Shown one piece after another: positions 1 to 8,698 of a stretch of DNA of 64,000 nucleotides. The notes under the pieces were generated by a model, which did not search any database, was not told where the DNA came from, and worked only from the letters and a program-made list of their open reading frames with translations. Source of the DNA: Burkholderia sp. NRF60-BP8 (GTDB lineage: Bacteria; Pseudomonadota; Gammaproteobacteria; Burkholderiales; Burkholderiaceae); the NCBI RefSeq assembly GCF_001522585.2, contig NZ_CP013373.1, forward strand, positions 2,604,001 to 2,668,000, in the 5' to 3' direction. A program made the position numbers and the translations under genes. Numbering within the stretch: the stretch's first letter is position 1; every line of letters begins with the position of its first letter.

Positions 1-410
1 CCGCCGACGATCAGCGACACCGCGTTGAAGGTGTCGGTGGGCGGCACGCCACGCTCGATCGGGCGGTTTGCATTACCATCGACGGCTGACGCGCTGTCCG
101 CACCGCCGCCCGGACCCCTGCCCAGGCCCCTGCCCGGACCCCGCATCGGATGACCGACCAGCACCGCGAGCCCGTCGAACGCCTTCAGCGCGTCGGCGAG
201 CGCGTCGAGCGCGGCGGCGGCGGCCGCGTAGAACGCGGGCCGCAGCAGCAGGTCTTCGGGCGGATAGCCGGACAGCACGAGTTCGGGTGCGACCATCAGC
301 TGCGCACCATCGTTGTGCGCGGCACGCGCGGCCGCGACGATGCGCGCGACGTTGCCGGCGAAATCGCCGACGGTGACGTTGATCTGGGCGAGAGCGAGTC
401 GGGTCTTCAT
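1..410 (-). CDS. nadE: NAD+ synthase, glutamine-dependent (N-terminal part, runs off window)
   Basis: Final step of NAD synthesis: amidation of nicotinic acid adenine dinucleotide using glutamine. Only about 136 N-terminal residues are present; the frame is open to base 1. The start is the ATG at 410, giving MKTRLALAQINVTVGDFAGN, the usual beginning of the nitrilase-type glutaminase domain. The glutaminase glutamate lies in the APELVLSGYPPEDLLLRP segment. After AVLVGHPM there is a glycine/arginine-rich stretch (RGPGRGLGRGPGGG) before the family sequence resumes at NRPIERGVPPTDTFNAVSL. It looks like a lineage-specific loop insertion, not a frameshift, because the frame stays intact on both sides. 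The ammonia-ligase domain is outside the window. It is divergent from the acyltransferase gene at 520. Confidence 0.88.
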   Translation of the reverse strand, partial: MKTRLALAQINVTVGDFAGNVARIVAAARAAHNDGAQLMVAPELVLSGYPPEDLLLRPAFYAAAAAALDALADALKAFDGLAVLVGHPMRGPGRGLGRGPGGGADSASAVDGNANRPIERGVPPTDTFNAVSLIVG

Positions 411-519
411 GGCGGGATCGGCGCAACCCGGCGGCGCGCCTCGAGCGGCTGACGAAATCGACCCGGGCGCGGGCCATGGCGGCCCGCACCCGGCAACATC
501 CAACGGTACGGATTCACGC

Positions 520-1698
520 TTGAAACACGAACGCATCGATTATCGCACGGGCATCCTGTCGTCCCCCGCCGAGGTGCCGGCCGACGAATGGAACGCGCTG
601 CTCGCGCGCGACGCGCAGCCCACGCCGTTCCTGCGCCACGAATTCCTCGACGCACTGCACGTCGCGCGCTGCGCGGTGGACGACACCGGCTGGTCGCCGC
701 ACTTCGTCACGCTGACCGACGCGCGCACCGGCCGCCTCGCGGCCGCCGCCCCCGTCTACGCGAAACAGCATTCGTACGGCGAATACGTGTTCGACTGGGC
801 GTGGGCCGACGCGTACCAGCGCAACGACCTGCCCTATTACCCGAAGCTGCTGTGCGCGGTGCCGTTCACGCCGGTGCAGGGCACGCGGCTGCTCGCGGTC
901 GACGACGACGCGCGCCGCCGGCTCGCGGCCACGCTGCTCGCGTTCGCCGAGCAGAGCGACGTGTCGTCGCTGCACGTGCTGTTTCCGACCGGCGACGAAG
1001 CGCGGCTGCTCGAATCGATGGGGATGATGCTGCGCGAAGGCGTGCAGTTCCACTGGCTCAACGACGGCTACCGGCACTTCGACGATTTCCTCGGCACGCT
1101 CGAGCAGAAGAAGCGCAAGAACATCCGCGCGGAGCGGCGCAAGGTGCACGACGCGGGCGTGACCTTCCGGCGGCTCACCGGCGATCGAATCGCCGACGCC
1201 GACTGGCGCTTCTTCTCGCGCTGCTATCGGCAGACCTACCGCGAGCACTATTCGAGCCCGTACCTGAACCTCGACTTCTTCCGCACGATCGGCGCGACGA
1301 TGCCGGAGAACCTGCTGCTCGTGATCGCGGAAGCCGACGGCCGGCCAATCGCGAGCGCGCTCGCCGTCTACCGGCGCGGCGAACACGGCGGCGGCACGCT
1401 GTACGGCCGCTACTGGGGTGCGATCGAGCACGTGCCCTGCCTGCACTTCGAAACGGCCTACTACCAGTTGCTCGAATTCTGCATCGAGGCCGGGCTCGAC
1501 ACGTTCGAGGGCGGCGCGCAGGGCGAACACAAGCTCGCGCGCGGTTTCCTGCCGACCGTCACGCACTCCGCGCACTGGCTCGCGCATCCGGCTTTTTCCG
1601 ACGCGGTCGCGCGCTTTCTCGAACGCGAGACCGAGCATATCCACGCGTACGTCGACGAACTGCGCGAGCACGATCCGTTTCGGCGCGGCGCCCGCTAG
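520..1698 (+). CDS. GNAT/FemAB-like N-acyltransferase (COG3146-type)
   Basis: A 392-residue protein of the COG3146 family, described as putative peptidoglycan-type or GNAT-fold acyltransferases; the substrate is unknown. Family-like segments are visible: an N-terminal FLRHEFLDAL stretch, a central EQKKRKNIRAERRKV basic segment, and a C-terminal FEGGAQGEHKLARGFLP stretch. The frame is open from 313, but upstream codons overlap nadE on the other strand. The first family-like start is the TTG at 520 (LKHERIDYRTGIL); an ATG at 409 would add a non-conserved extension and overlap the nadE start. The start is therefore uncertain. It converges on the beta-glucosidase gene, with a long hairpin between them. 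Confidence 0.8.
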   Translation: MKHERIDYRTGILSSPAEVPADEWNALLARDAQPTPFLRHEFLDALHVARCAVDDTGWSPHFVTLTDARTGRLAAAAPVYAKQHSYGEYVFDWAWADAYQRNDLPYYPKLLCAVPFTPVQGTRLLAVDDDARRRLAATLLAFAEQSDVSSLHVLFPTGDEARLLESMGMMLREGVQFHWLNDGYRHFDDFLGTLEQKKRKNIRAERRKVHDAGVTFRRLTGDRIADADWRFFSRCYRQTYREHYSSPYLNLDFFRTIGATMPENLLLVIAEADGRPIASALAVYRRGEHGGGTLYGRYWGAIEHVPCLHFETAYYQLLEFCIEAGLDTFEGGAQGEHKLARGFLPTVTHSAHWLAHPAFSDAVARFLERETEHIHAYVDELREHDPFRRGAR

Positions 1699-1713
1699 CG
1701 TCATCCCGCGCAC

Positions 1714-1753
1714 CGGCATGCGGCGAAGCCACGCATGGGCTCGCCGCATGCCG
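1714..1753. terminator. Long hairpin between convergent genes
   Basis: A perfect 13-bp stem (CGGCATGCGGCGA at 1714-1726 with its complement at 1741-1753) closes a 14-nt loop, between the convergent acyltransferase and beta-glucosidase genes. There is no T-run on either side, so it may be a transcript-end stabiliser or weak bidirectional terminator and not a classic Rho-independent site. Confidence 0.45.
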
Positions 1754-1769
1754 CACGACCGCCGCCGGC

Positions 1770-4016
1770 TCAGTGCGCGGCGAGCGTCACCGTCTGCGAC
1801 AGCGCCTGCGGGTCGCGCGACGACGCGGCCGCCGACAGCCCGTAGCTGCCCGCGCCGACCCGCCACGCGTGCGCGCTCGCATCCCACACCGCGAAGCGCT
1901 GCGCCGGCACCGCGACGCTGACCGTGCGCGCCTCGCCCGGCTGCAGCGCGACCTTGGCCCAGCCGACGAGCCGCTTCGGCGGCTCGCCGAGCGACGCGGG
2001 CAGCGCCGCGTAGATCTGCACCGTATGCGTACCGGCGCGCGCCCCGGTATTCGTCACCGTCACGCCGACCGTCACGTTGCCGGCGGCGTCGGCCTGCGCG
2101 GACATCGCCGACAACGCATACGTCGTATACGACAGCCCGTAGCCGAACGGGAACAGCGGCTCGATCGCCTTCGCGTCGAACCAGCGATAGCCGTACGCGA
2201 GCCCTTCCGCATAAACGTTCTGCAGGTTCGACGGATCGATCGTCGGCTGCGGCAGGTCGGCCTCCTGCTTCGGGAACGTCAGCGGCAGCCGGCCCGACGG
2301 ATTCGCGTCGCCGAACAGCAGGTCGGCGATCGCCTGGCCGCCTTGCGCGCCCGGATACCACACGTCCAGCACGCCATGCACGTTCGCGAGCCACGGCATC
2401 AGCACCGGGCTGCCGTTCTCGAGCACGACGATCACGCGCCTGGCCTTCGCGGCGACCGCGGCGATCAGCGCATTCTGGTCGTATTGCTGGTTGTACGGGT
2501 CCGCCTTCGCATCGGGCAGCGACAGGCTCGCGAGGTCGAGCCCTTCCGTCTGCCACTGCGTGGCGAACACGATCGCGACATCGGCCTGTGCGGCCGCGCT
2601 CGCCGCGGCATTCGCGTCGGTCCCGTCGAGATAGCTGACCGACGCGCTCGGCGCCTTCGCGCGAATTGCCGCGAGCGGCGCGGACTTGTACCAGGTCGCG
2701 CAGCCGCCGAACAGCATGCCGGCCGGTTGTTGGCAGGACGTCACCGCATTGCCGTCGATCGCCGGCACCGCCCCCGAGCCGCCGCCCGACAGCACGCCCG
2801 CGTCCGCATGGCCGCCAATCACGACGACCGACTTGAGCGCGCCGGCGGCGAGCGGCAGCACCGGCTGCGTGTCGCCCGGCGCGGCCGCGTTCTTCAGCAG
2901 CACCGCCGCTTGCCGTGCGATCGCGAGCGCATCGGCATTGCCGGCGGCTTCGTTGATCGCGCCGCCCGGCTTCGGCGGCGCGTCCATCACGCCGATGCGG
3001 ATCAGCGTGCGCAGCTTGCGCTGCACCATGTCGTTCAGCCGCGCGACCGACACGCTGCCGGCCTGCAGCGCCGCGCGCAGCTTCGAATTGAAGTACGAGC
3101 CGAGCGGCGCGTTGCCGTCGTCGGCCGCGCCCGGCTGTTCCTCGTCCAGCCCGGCCTGCACGGCCGCGACCGTCGAGTGCGTCGCGCCCCAGTCGGACTG
3201 CACGACGCCCTTGAAACCCCACTCGTTCTTCAGCACCGTCGTCAGCAAATACGGGTTCTCGCACGCATATACGCCGTTCAGCTTGTTGTACGAGCACATC
3301 ACGTTGCCCGGCTGGCCGTCCTTCACGCCGATCTCGAACGCGAGCAGTTCCGCCTCGCGCATGGTTCGCTCGTCGACGACCGAATCGACCGTCATCCGGT
3401 TGGTTTCCTGGTCGTTGAACGCGAAATGCTTGATCGTCGCGACCACCTTCTGCGCCTGCGTGGCCTGCGTGCGCGCGGCGCTCAGCGTGCCCGCGAGCAC
3501 CGGGTCCTCGCCCATGTATTCGAAGGTGCGGCCGTTGCGCGGCTCGCGCGCGAGGTTCACGCCCCCGCCGAGCCCCTCCGCGAAACCGAGCGCACGCAGC
3601 TCGAGCGCGATGCGCGTGCCGTAGGCGCCCGCGAGCGCCGGGTCCCACGTCGCCGCAAGCGCGACCGGCGCGGGCAGCGCGGTGACGCGTGCGTTCTTCA
3701 CGTTCACGCCGCCCGCCGAATCGGCGCTGCTGACCGCCGGAATGCCGAGCCGCGGCACGCCCGGGATGTAGCTCGCGCCATTCAGCGCATCGGCCGGAAA
3801 CGGGCCGCCCAGGCCGAGCGCCGGCATGCCGGTGCCATGCACGAGCTGCAGCTTTTCGTCGGTCGTCAGTTGCGCGACGAGGGCCGCCGCGCGCTGGTCG
3901 GCTGCCGCGTCGGGGTCGGCCGGGGCGTGAATGTCGTCGCCGCCGCACGATGCGAGCAACACCGTGAGCGCGCATGCGCACGCAATCGTCGAATACCGGA
4001 ACAGCGAAGTTTTCAT
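1770..4016 (-). CDS. Glycoside hydrolase family 3 beta-glucosidase, lipoprotein
   Basis: A 748-residue GH3 enzyme that should release glucose from beta-glucosides outside the cytoplasm. The N-terminus is a lipoprotein signal with the lipobox LASC (Cys24). The GH3 N-terminal barrel follows: KHFAFNDQE near 196-204 and the nucleophile motif VVQSDWGATH, putting the catalytic Asp at 275. The C-terminal alpha/beta sandwich (about 385-620) holds the ENGSPVLMPW segment, and a fibronectin-III-like domain (about 650-745) closes the protein. It resembles BglX in architecture but carries a lipoprotein signal. The divergent AraC-type gene at 4169 is the likely local regulator (inference). Substrate specificity cannot be read from sequence. 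Confidence 0.9.
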   Translation of the reverse strand: MKTSLFRYSTIACACALTVLLASCGGDDIHAPADPDAAADQRAAALVAQLTTDEKLQLVHGTGMPALGLGGPFPADALNGASYIPGVPRLGIPAVSSADSAGGVNVKNARVTALPAPVALAATWDPALAGAYGTRIALELRALGFAEGLGGGVNLAREPRNGRTFEYMGEDPVLAGTLSAARTQATQAQKVVATIKHFAFNDQETNRMTVDSVVDERTMREAELLAFEIGVKDGQPGNVMCSYNKLNGVYACENPYLLTTVLKNEWGFKGVVQSDWGATHSTVAAVQAGLDEEQPGAADDGNAPLGSYFNSKLRAALQAGSVSVARLNDMVQRKLRTLIRIGVMDAPPKPGGAINEAAGNADALAIARQAAVLLKNAAAPGDTQPVLPLAAGALKSVVVIGGHADAGVLSGGGSGAVPAIDGNAVTSCQQPAGMLFGGCATWYKSAPLAAIRAKAPSASVSYLDGTDANAAASAAAQADVAIVFATQWQTEGLDLASLSLPDAKADPYNQQYDQNALIAAVAAKARRVIVVLENGSPVLMPWLANVHGVLDVWYPGAQGGQAIADLLFGDANPSGRLPLTFPKQEADLPQPTIDPSNLQNVYAEGLAYGYRWFDAKAIEPLFPFGYGLSYTTYALSAMSAQADAAGNVTVGVTVTNTGARAGTHTVQIYAALPASLGEPPKRLVGWAKVALQPGEARTVSVAVPAQRFAVWDASAHAWRVGAGSYGLSAAASSRDPQALSQTVTLAAH

Positions 4017-4081
4017 TGATCCTCCAGAATCGTTCTGTTAGTACTTGTCGTCTCACTCCAGCGTCCAAGTCTAAAAATCGA

Positions 4082-4102
4082 CCGGTCACCACGCTTGACC
4101 GG
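4082..4102. promoter_or_regulatory. Inverted repeat in the bglX-like/araC-like intergenic region
   Basis: A 7-bp perfect inverted repeat, CCGGTCA-N7-TGACCGG, sits between the divergent beta-glucosidase and AraC-family genes. Its position and symmetry suit a dimeric regulator site; the bound protein is unknown. Confidence 0.35.
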
Positions 4103-4168
4103 CAGGAGCATGCGTTGACCTCTCGCAGCGGGGACAAACCCGAACGGCATGACGACAGGGAGACAGAC

Positions 4169-5203
4169 ATGGAGTTGCAACAGAAATCGGTATCCGTCCG
4201 GATCTACCGCTGGCTGTGCGAAGACGCGCGTGCGAACGGCATCGATCCCGCACCGCTTTACGAAACGCTCGGCATCGGGCCGGCCGAGCTCGCCGACGAC
4301 ACGCGCCGCATCGCGGGCGACCGGCACGTGGCCGCGATGCAACTGACGAGTGGCTGGCCGTTGTCGTGGCATCGCCCGCCGCCGCAGGTCGTGCCGTGGC
4401 TCGTGCCGTTTCCCGAACTCGCGGGCATCACGTGCAATGCCGCGACGCTGCGCGACGCGCTGCACGGCTACCTGCACTATCGCGACCTGATCGGCAACGT
4501 CGACTGGGTGTTCGCGCACGAGAACGGCGACGCGATCGCGCTCGAGTACGTGAACGAAGGCGACGGCCGGCACGCGGGTAGCGCGTTCGCGAATCTCGCG
4601 ATCCTCGCGGCGCTCGCGCGCCTGTACGATCCGCACGTGCACGTCGACGACGCCGCATTCGCCGGCCGCGCGTTCGCGCCCGTTGCCGTGCTGCGCGACA
4701 CGCTCGGCGCGCCGGTGTCGTTCGATGCCGCGCACAACCGCATCGTGCTGCGCTCCGCGCGCTTCGACACGCCGTTCGAGCGCTACAACGCGCCGCTCGC
4801 CGGCATCCAGCGTCATGCGGCCGACGCCGCACGCGAGCGCGTGCGCGCACGTTCGACGTTCGGCTCGTCGGTCGAGCAATGCGTGCGCGACTGGCTGCGC
4901 ACGTCCGACGACACCGACGTGCCGACCGATACGCTGATGCAGCACGTATGCACGCGCTTCGCGATGTCGCGCTGGACGTTGCGCCGGCGCCTGCATCGCG
5001 AAGCGGTCGGTTTCCACGCGCTCGTCGCTCGGGCGCGGCTCGGCGAGGCACGCGACCTGCTGCTCAACACGCGGTTGCCGATCGGCGAGATCGGCGTGCG
5101 CGTCGGCTTCCGTTCGACGAGCGCGTTCACGCGCTTCTTCACGCGCGAACTCGGTGCGGCGCCGAGCCGCTTTCGCGACGGGCATGGCGACCGGTGGCGT
5201 TGA
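4169..5203 (+). CDS. AraC-family transcriptional regulator
   Basis: A 344-residue regulator with an N-terminal Arabinose_bd-type ligand/oligomerisation domain (about 20-200) and a C-terminal AraC/XylS DNA-binding domain (about 240-335). The second helix-turn-helix region is visible as LPIGEIGVRVGFRSTSAFTR followed by FFTRELGAAPSRFR, the family signature. The ATG at 4169 was chosen because an SD-like GGGAG lies just upstream; the frame is open further 5' but without family sequence. It is divergent from the GH3 beta-glucosidase, suggesting control of that gene, although this subfamily also includes regulators of unlinked amino-acid and lipid functions. The effector is unknown. Confidence 0.85.
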   Translation: MELQQKSVSVRIYRWLCEDARANGIDPAPLYETLGIGPAELADDTRRIAGDRHVAAMQLTSGWPLSWHRPPPQVVPWLVPFPELAGITCNAATLRDALHGYLHYRDLIGNVDWVFAHENGDAIALEYVNEGDGRHAGSAFANLAILAALARLYDPHVHVDDAAFAGRAFAPVAVLRDTLGAPVSFDAAHNRIVLRSARFDTPFERYNAPLAGIQRHAADAARERVRARSTFGSSVEQCVRDWLRTSDDTDVPTDTLMQHVCTRFAMSRWTLRRRLHREAVGFHALVARARLGEARDLLLNTRLPIGEIGVRVGFRSTSAFTRFFTRELGAAPSRFRDGHGDRWR

Positions 5204-5252
5204 CGCGCATTTTTTCTGAGACACTGGCGGCTTCGCATCCCGCCGCCCTGCC

Positions 5253-6083
5253 ATGTCCTGGTTTCTGTATCTGATCGAATGCGCCGACGACAGCGTCTAC
5301 ACGGGCATCACGACCGATGTCGCCGCGCGCTTCGACGAACACGCGTCCGGCAAGGGCGCGCGCTACACGCGCTCGCGCAAGCCGCGCGCGGTGCTCGCGT
5401 CGTTTCCGCTGCCCGACCGGTCGAGCGCGTCGCGCGCCGAATACTGGGTGAAGCGGCTCACGCCCGCGAAAAAGCGCGAGCTGGCGGCCGGTTTGCGGAC
5501 GCTGGAATCGGTGTTGCCGGCGGCGATCACGCTCGACGAAAGCCGCGACACGGCCGGGACGAACGCGATGGCGCGCGGGCGGAAGAAAAAGGCGGAAAAC
5601 GTCGACGATGCGGAGAAGACAGTTGCAACGGAGGCGGCCACCGCGAAAAAGGCGAAGACCGGGAAACGTGCCGGATCCGCAACGGCCGCGAAGCCTGCGA
5701 AGGGCAAACAAGCGTCGAAGTCGACGAAGGCAAATAAAGCCGCGCCGGACGCGAAACATGCAAAAACCGACGGTGATGCCGCCGCAAAAAAGACCGCGTC
5801 GCGTGGCACACCGGTAAAAAAGGCACGCTCGCCCTCCTCCACGCAGTCGAAAAGAAGGGCCCCGGCTGCCGCCGCAGCGGCCGCGAACGTACGCGAAGAC
5901 GCCGCTTCCGCACCGGGCCGGCGCCGACCGGCGGCCACGAAAGCCGCCGCGGCGATCGCTCCGGCCGTTGCCCCGCCCCGCGCGAAACGCGCGAAGCCGG
6001 CACCGGCCACCCCGCTGCCGCCCGTCTCCCCGTCCGCCCGCCGGAAAACCGCGCGCGCAAAACAAAACCGCGCGGCCTCCTGA
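5253..6083 (+). CDS. GIY-YIG nuclease-domain protein with long basic tail
   Basis: Residues 1-90 form a compact GIY-YIG domain of the YhbQ/UPF0213 type: WFLYLIECADDSVYTGIT carries the two-tyrosine signature, followed by RFDEHASGKGARYTR and a conserved glutamate in SRAEYWVKRL. Free-standing members are usually about 90-110 residues. Here a further 175 residues of Lys/Ala/Pro/Arg-rich, low-complexity sequence follow, resembling histone H1 or AlgP-type tails and probably disordered and nucleic-acid binding. The frame remains open to the stop with the same codon bias, so the tail looks genuine. The biochemical role of small GIY-YIG proteins is poorly known; a DNA-end or repair role is plausible but unproved. 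Confidence 0.85.
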   Translation: MSWFLYLIECADDSVYTGITTDVAARFDEHASGKGARYTRSRKPRAVLASFPLPDRSSASRAEYWVKRLTPAKKRELAAGLRTLESVLPAAITLDESRDTAGTNAMARGRKKKAENVDDAEKTVATEAATAKKAKTGKRAGSATAAKPAKGKQASKSTKANKAAPDAKHAKTDGDAAAKKTASRGTPVKKARSPSSTQSKRRAPAAAAAAANVREDAASAPGRRRPAATKAAAAIAPAVAPPRAKRAKPAPATPLPPVSPSARRKTARAKQNRAAS

Positions 6084-6137
6084 GGAGACACGCGCGGTTC
6101 GCGTTGCGCACGAGCCGGCCGTCGGCCGGCACGCCGC

Positions 6138-6665
6138 TTACTTCTTGTAGTTCGCGGCGCCGTCGGTGATTTCCTTGTGCGCGGCTTCGATGCCGGCCCA
6201 GCCTTCGACCTTCACCCACTTGCCCTTCTCGAGCGCCTTGTATTGCTCGAAGAAGTGCTTGATCTGGTCCTTCAGGTACTCGGGCACGTCGTCGATCGTC
6301 TTCAGGTTCGCCGTCATCGGGCAGATCTTGTCGTGCGGCACTGCGATCAGCTTCGCGTCGACGCCCGATTCGTCCGTCATCTGCAGCATGCCGAGCACGC
6401 GCGAACGCACGATCGAACCGGCCAGCAGCGGGAACGGCGTGATCACCAGCACGTCGACCGGATCGCCGTCGCCCGACAGCGTCTGCGGGATGTAGCCGTA
6501 GTTCACCGGGTAGCGCATGCCCGTGCCGATGAAGCGGTCGACGACGAGAAGGCCCAGTTCCTTGTCCGCCTCGTACTTCACCGGATCGCTTTGCGCGGGA
6601 ATCTCGATGATCACGTTGAAATCTTGCGGCAGGTCCTTGCCGGCCGGAACATGATTGAAGCTCAT
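6138..6665 (-). CDS. ppa: Inorganic pyrophosphatase, family I
   Basis: Hydrolyses pyrophosphate to two phosphates, pulling biosynthetic reactions forward; cytoplasmic, Mg2+-dependent and usually hexameric. The product has 175 residues, the standard bacterial length. The family I signature DGDPVDVLV is intact with metal-binding Asp66, Asp68 and Asp71. Other conserved segments are [14 protein letters not shown] and [11 protein letters not shown]. The ATG at 6665 ([12 protein letters not shown]) was chosen over one two codons upstream because it matches the family start and has AGAGAG at SD distance. It is convergent with the GIY-YIG gene, with only 54 bp between stops. Confidence 0.97.
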   Translation of the reverse strand: MSFNHVPAGKDLPQDFNVIIEIPAQSDPVKYEADKELGLLVVDRFIGTGMRYPVNYGYIPQTLSGDGDPVDVLVITPFPLLAGSIVRSRVLGMLQMTDESGVDAKLIAVPHDKICPMTANLKTIDDVPEYLKDQIKHFFEQYKALEKGKWVKVEGWAGIEAAHKEITDGAANYKK

Positions 6666-6842
6666 GAGCACTCTCTGTAGGTCGATGGGAATTCGGGACA
6701 GGGCGCCTCGGCCGATGCACCGCCGCGGGCGTCCCCCAAAAGGAATGCGCCATTATAGCCAATCGACCGGTGGCGTCCGGATGACGATCGGCGCGATAAT
6801 CGTTCCGGATGTCCGGCCGTCGAACCGGCGGCGGCGTTGCAC

Positions 6843-7044
6843 GTCGACCGCAAAGCACGGGATCCGGGCAAGCGCCAACGCGCCAGCTTGGGTCGACCGC
6901 GTTGCATGGGACCCAAGCAAGCGCTGAAGCGCTAACTTGGATCGACCGCGTTGCATGGGACCCAAGCAAGCGCTGAAGCGCTAACTTGGGTCGACCGCGT
7001 TGCATGGGACCCAAGTAAGCGCTAAAGCGCTAACTTGGGTCGAC
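6843..7044 (+). repeat. Four tandem 49-bp units forming the leader of the aldehyde dehydrogenase gene
   Basis: Four head-to-tail 49-bp units start at 6843, 6892, 6941 and 6990, with a partial fifth (GTCGAC) at 7039-7044 running into the SD (AGGAG) of the next gene. Units 2-4 are nearly identical; unit 1 has diverged. Each intact unit contains two dyads: CTTGGGTC paired with GACCCAAG, and AGCGCT-GA-AGCGCT. A related single unit, with the same 36-nt spacing between its landmarks, precedes the MFS gene at about 9540-9600. The flanking stretch 6666-6842 holds nothing I recognise. Reading frames seen on either strand inside the repeats are artefacts of the periodicity. Confidence 0.9.
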
Positions 7045-7054
7045 AGGAGCAGGC

Positions 7055-8494
7055 ATGGAAGAGGCGAAGCACTTCATCGCGGGCGAATGGACGTTGCCCG
7101 CGCAACTGGAAACCATCGCGGTCGTCGATCCGTCCGACGGCCAGCCGTTCGCGACGATCGCGCGCGGCACGGCGCCCGACGTCGAACGCGCGGTCGCCGC
7201 GGCCCGCGACGCATTCGCAGGCCCGTGGGGCGCCGCGAGCGCCGCCGAACGCGGCCGCGTGCTGATGCGGCTGTCGGCTCGCGTGGCCGACCATCTCGAG
7301 GAACTCGCCGCGATCGAGGCGCGCGACACCGGCAAGCCGCTCAAGCAGGCGCGCGCCGATGCCGCCGCGCTCGCGCGCTACTTCGAGTTCTACGCGGGCG
7401 CCGCCGACAAGCTGCACGGTGCAACCCTCCCCTATCAGGCCGGCTACACGGTGCTGACGGTGCGCGAGCCGCACGGCGTCACGGGCCATATCGTGCCGTG
7501 GAACTACCCGATGCAGATCTTCGGGCGCAGCGTCGGCGCGGCGCTCGCGGCCGGCAACGCCTGCGTGGTCAAGCCGGCCGAGGACGCGTGCCTGTCCGTG
7601 CTGCGCGTCGCCGAGCTGGCCGCCGAAGCCGGGCTGCCGGCCGGCGCGCTCAACGTCGTCACCGGCTACGGCCATGAAGCGGGCGCCGCGCTCGCTCGCC
7701 ATCCGGGCATCGACCACATCTCGTTTACGGGATCCCCGGCCACCGGCAAGCTGGTCACGCAGATGGCGGCCGAGAACCACGTGCCGGTCACGCTCGAACT
7801 CGGCGGCAAGTCGCCGCAGATCGTGTTCGCCGATGCCGATCTCGACGCGGCGCTGCCCGTACTCGTGTCCGCGATCGTGCAGAACGGCGGGCAGACCTGC
7901 TCGGCCGGCAGCCGCGTGCTGATCGAGCGCGCGGTATACGAGCCGCTCGTCGAGCGCCTCGCCACCGCGTTCAACGGGCTGCGCGTCGGCCCGAGCCGCG
8001 CCGATCTCGACTGCGGCCCGCTGATCAACGCGAAGCAGCAGCAACGCGTGTGGGATTTCCTGTCCGACGCGCAGCACGACGGCATTCCGATGGCCGCGCA
8101 CGGGCAGGTCGTCGCCGACGCGCCCGAAAGCGGCTTCTACCAGGCGCCCGCGCTGTTGCGCGACGTGCCGCCGGCGCATCGGCTCGCGCAGGAGGAAGTG
8201 TTCGGCCCCGTGCTCGCGGCGATGCGTTTCGTCGACGAGGACGAAGCCGTCGCGCTCGCGAACGGCACGCCGTACGGCCTCGTCGCGGGCATCTGGACAC
8301 GCGACGGCGCACGCCAGATGCGGCTCGCGCGGCGCCTGCGCGCGGGCCAGGTGTTCATCAACAACTATGGCGCGGGCGGCGGCGTCGAGTTGCCGTTCGG
8401 CGGCGTCGGCCATTCGGGCCACGGCCGCGAGAAAGGCTTCGAGGCGCTTTACGGCTTCACCGCGCTCAAGACGATCGCGATCCGGCACGGCTGA
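7055..8494 (+). CDS. NAD(P)+-dependent aldehyde dehydrogenase
   Basis: A 479-residue aldehyde dehydrogenase oxidising an aldehyde to its acid with NAD(P)+. Catalytic elements are complete: Asn150 in PWNYPMQ, Glu248 in VTLELGGKSPQ, and the nucleophile Cys282 in GGQTCSAGSR. The cofactor loop FTGSPATGK is also present. The ATG at 7055 follows an AGGAG site at the end of the 49-bp repeats. It lies with a downstream SDR dehydrogenase and an ACS-type MFS carrier, suggesting catabolism of a small organic or sugar acid (inference). The substrate is not deducible; families such as betaine-aldehyde or vanillin dehydrogenases are equally close by eye. Confidence 0.92.
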   Translation: MEEAKHFIAGEWTLPAQLETIAVVDPSDGQPFATIARGTAPDVERAVAAARDAFAGPWGAASAAERGRVLMRLSARVADHLEELAAIEARDTGKPLKQARADAAALARYFEFYAGAADKLHGATLPYQAGYTVLTVREPHGVTGHIVPWNYPMQIFGRSVGAALAAGNACVVKPAEDACLSVLRVAELAAEAGLPAGALNVVTGYGHEAGAALARHPGIDHISFTGSPATGKLVTQMAAENHVPVTLELGGKSPQIVFADADLDAALPVLVSAIVQNGGQTCSAGSRVLIERAVYEPLVERLATAFNGLRVGPSRADLDCGPLINAKQQQRVWDFLSDAQHDGIPMAAHGQVVADAPESGFYQAPALLRDVPPAHRLAQEEVFGPVLAAMRFVDEDEAVALANGTPYGLVAGIWTRDGARQMRLARRLRAGQVFINNYGAGGGVELPFGGVGHSGHGREKGFEALYGFTALKTIAIRHG

Positions 8495-8698
8495 ACGCAC
8501 GGCGCGCGACAGTCGGCAGGCAACGCCCGGGCGCCTGCCGACGCACGACGACTCTCATGACCGGCACAGCCGTGATTCGAACTCGATGGCTCGCATGAGA
8601 CACACGCTGTGCCATGGCCGCCAACCGGTCAGGCAGCCCGCCTCACAGCGGGCCACAACTGAAGTTCGAAGCAAATCGAAGATATGAGGAGACACACC

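Noticed and set aside
514..4170. A 1218-residue minus-strand open frame covering the acyltransferase and GH3 genes
   Set aside because: Arg/Ala/Gly-rich composition with no family motifs. It is a shadow frame caused by high GC and overlaps two well-supported genes.
6662..7014. Minus-strand frames repeating MGPMQRGR-type sequence upstream of the aldehyde dehydrogenase
   Set aside because: They are direct translations of the 49-bp tandem repeats, have no ribosome site, and run off into unrelated sequence.
6843..7044. The 49-bp array as a CRISPR
   Set aside because: Units are contiguous with no unique spacers, and no cas genes are present.
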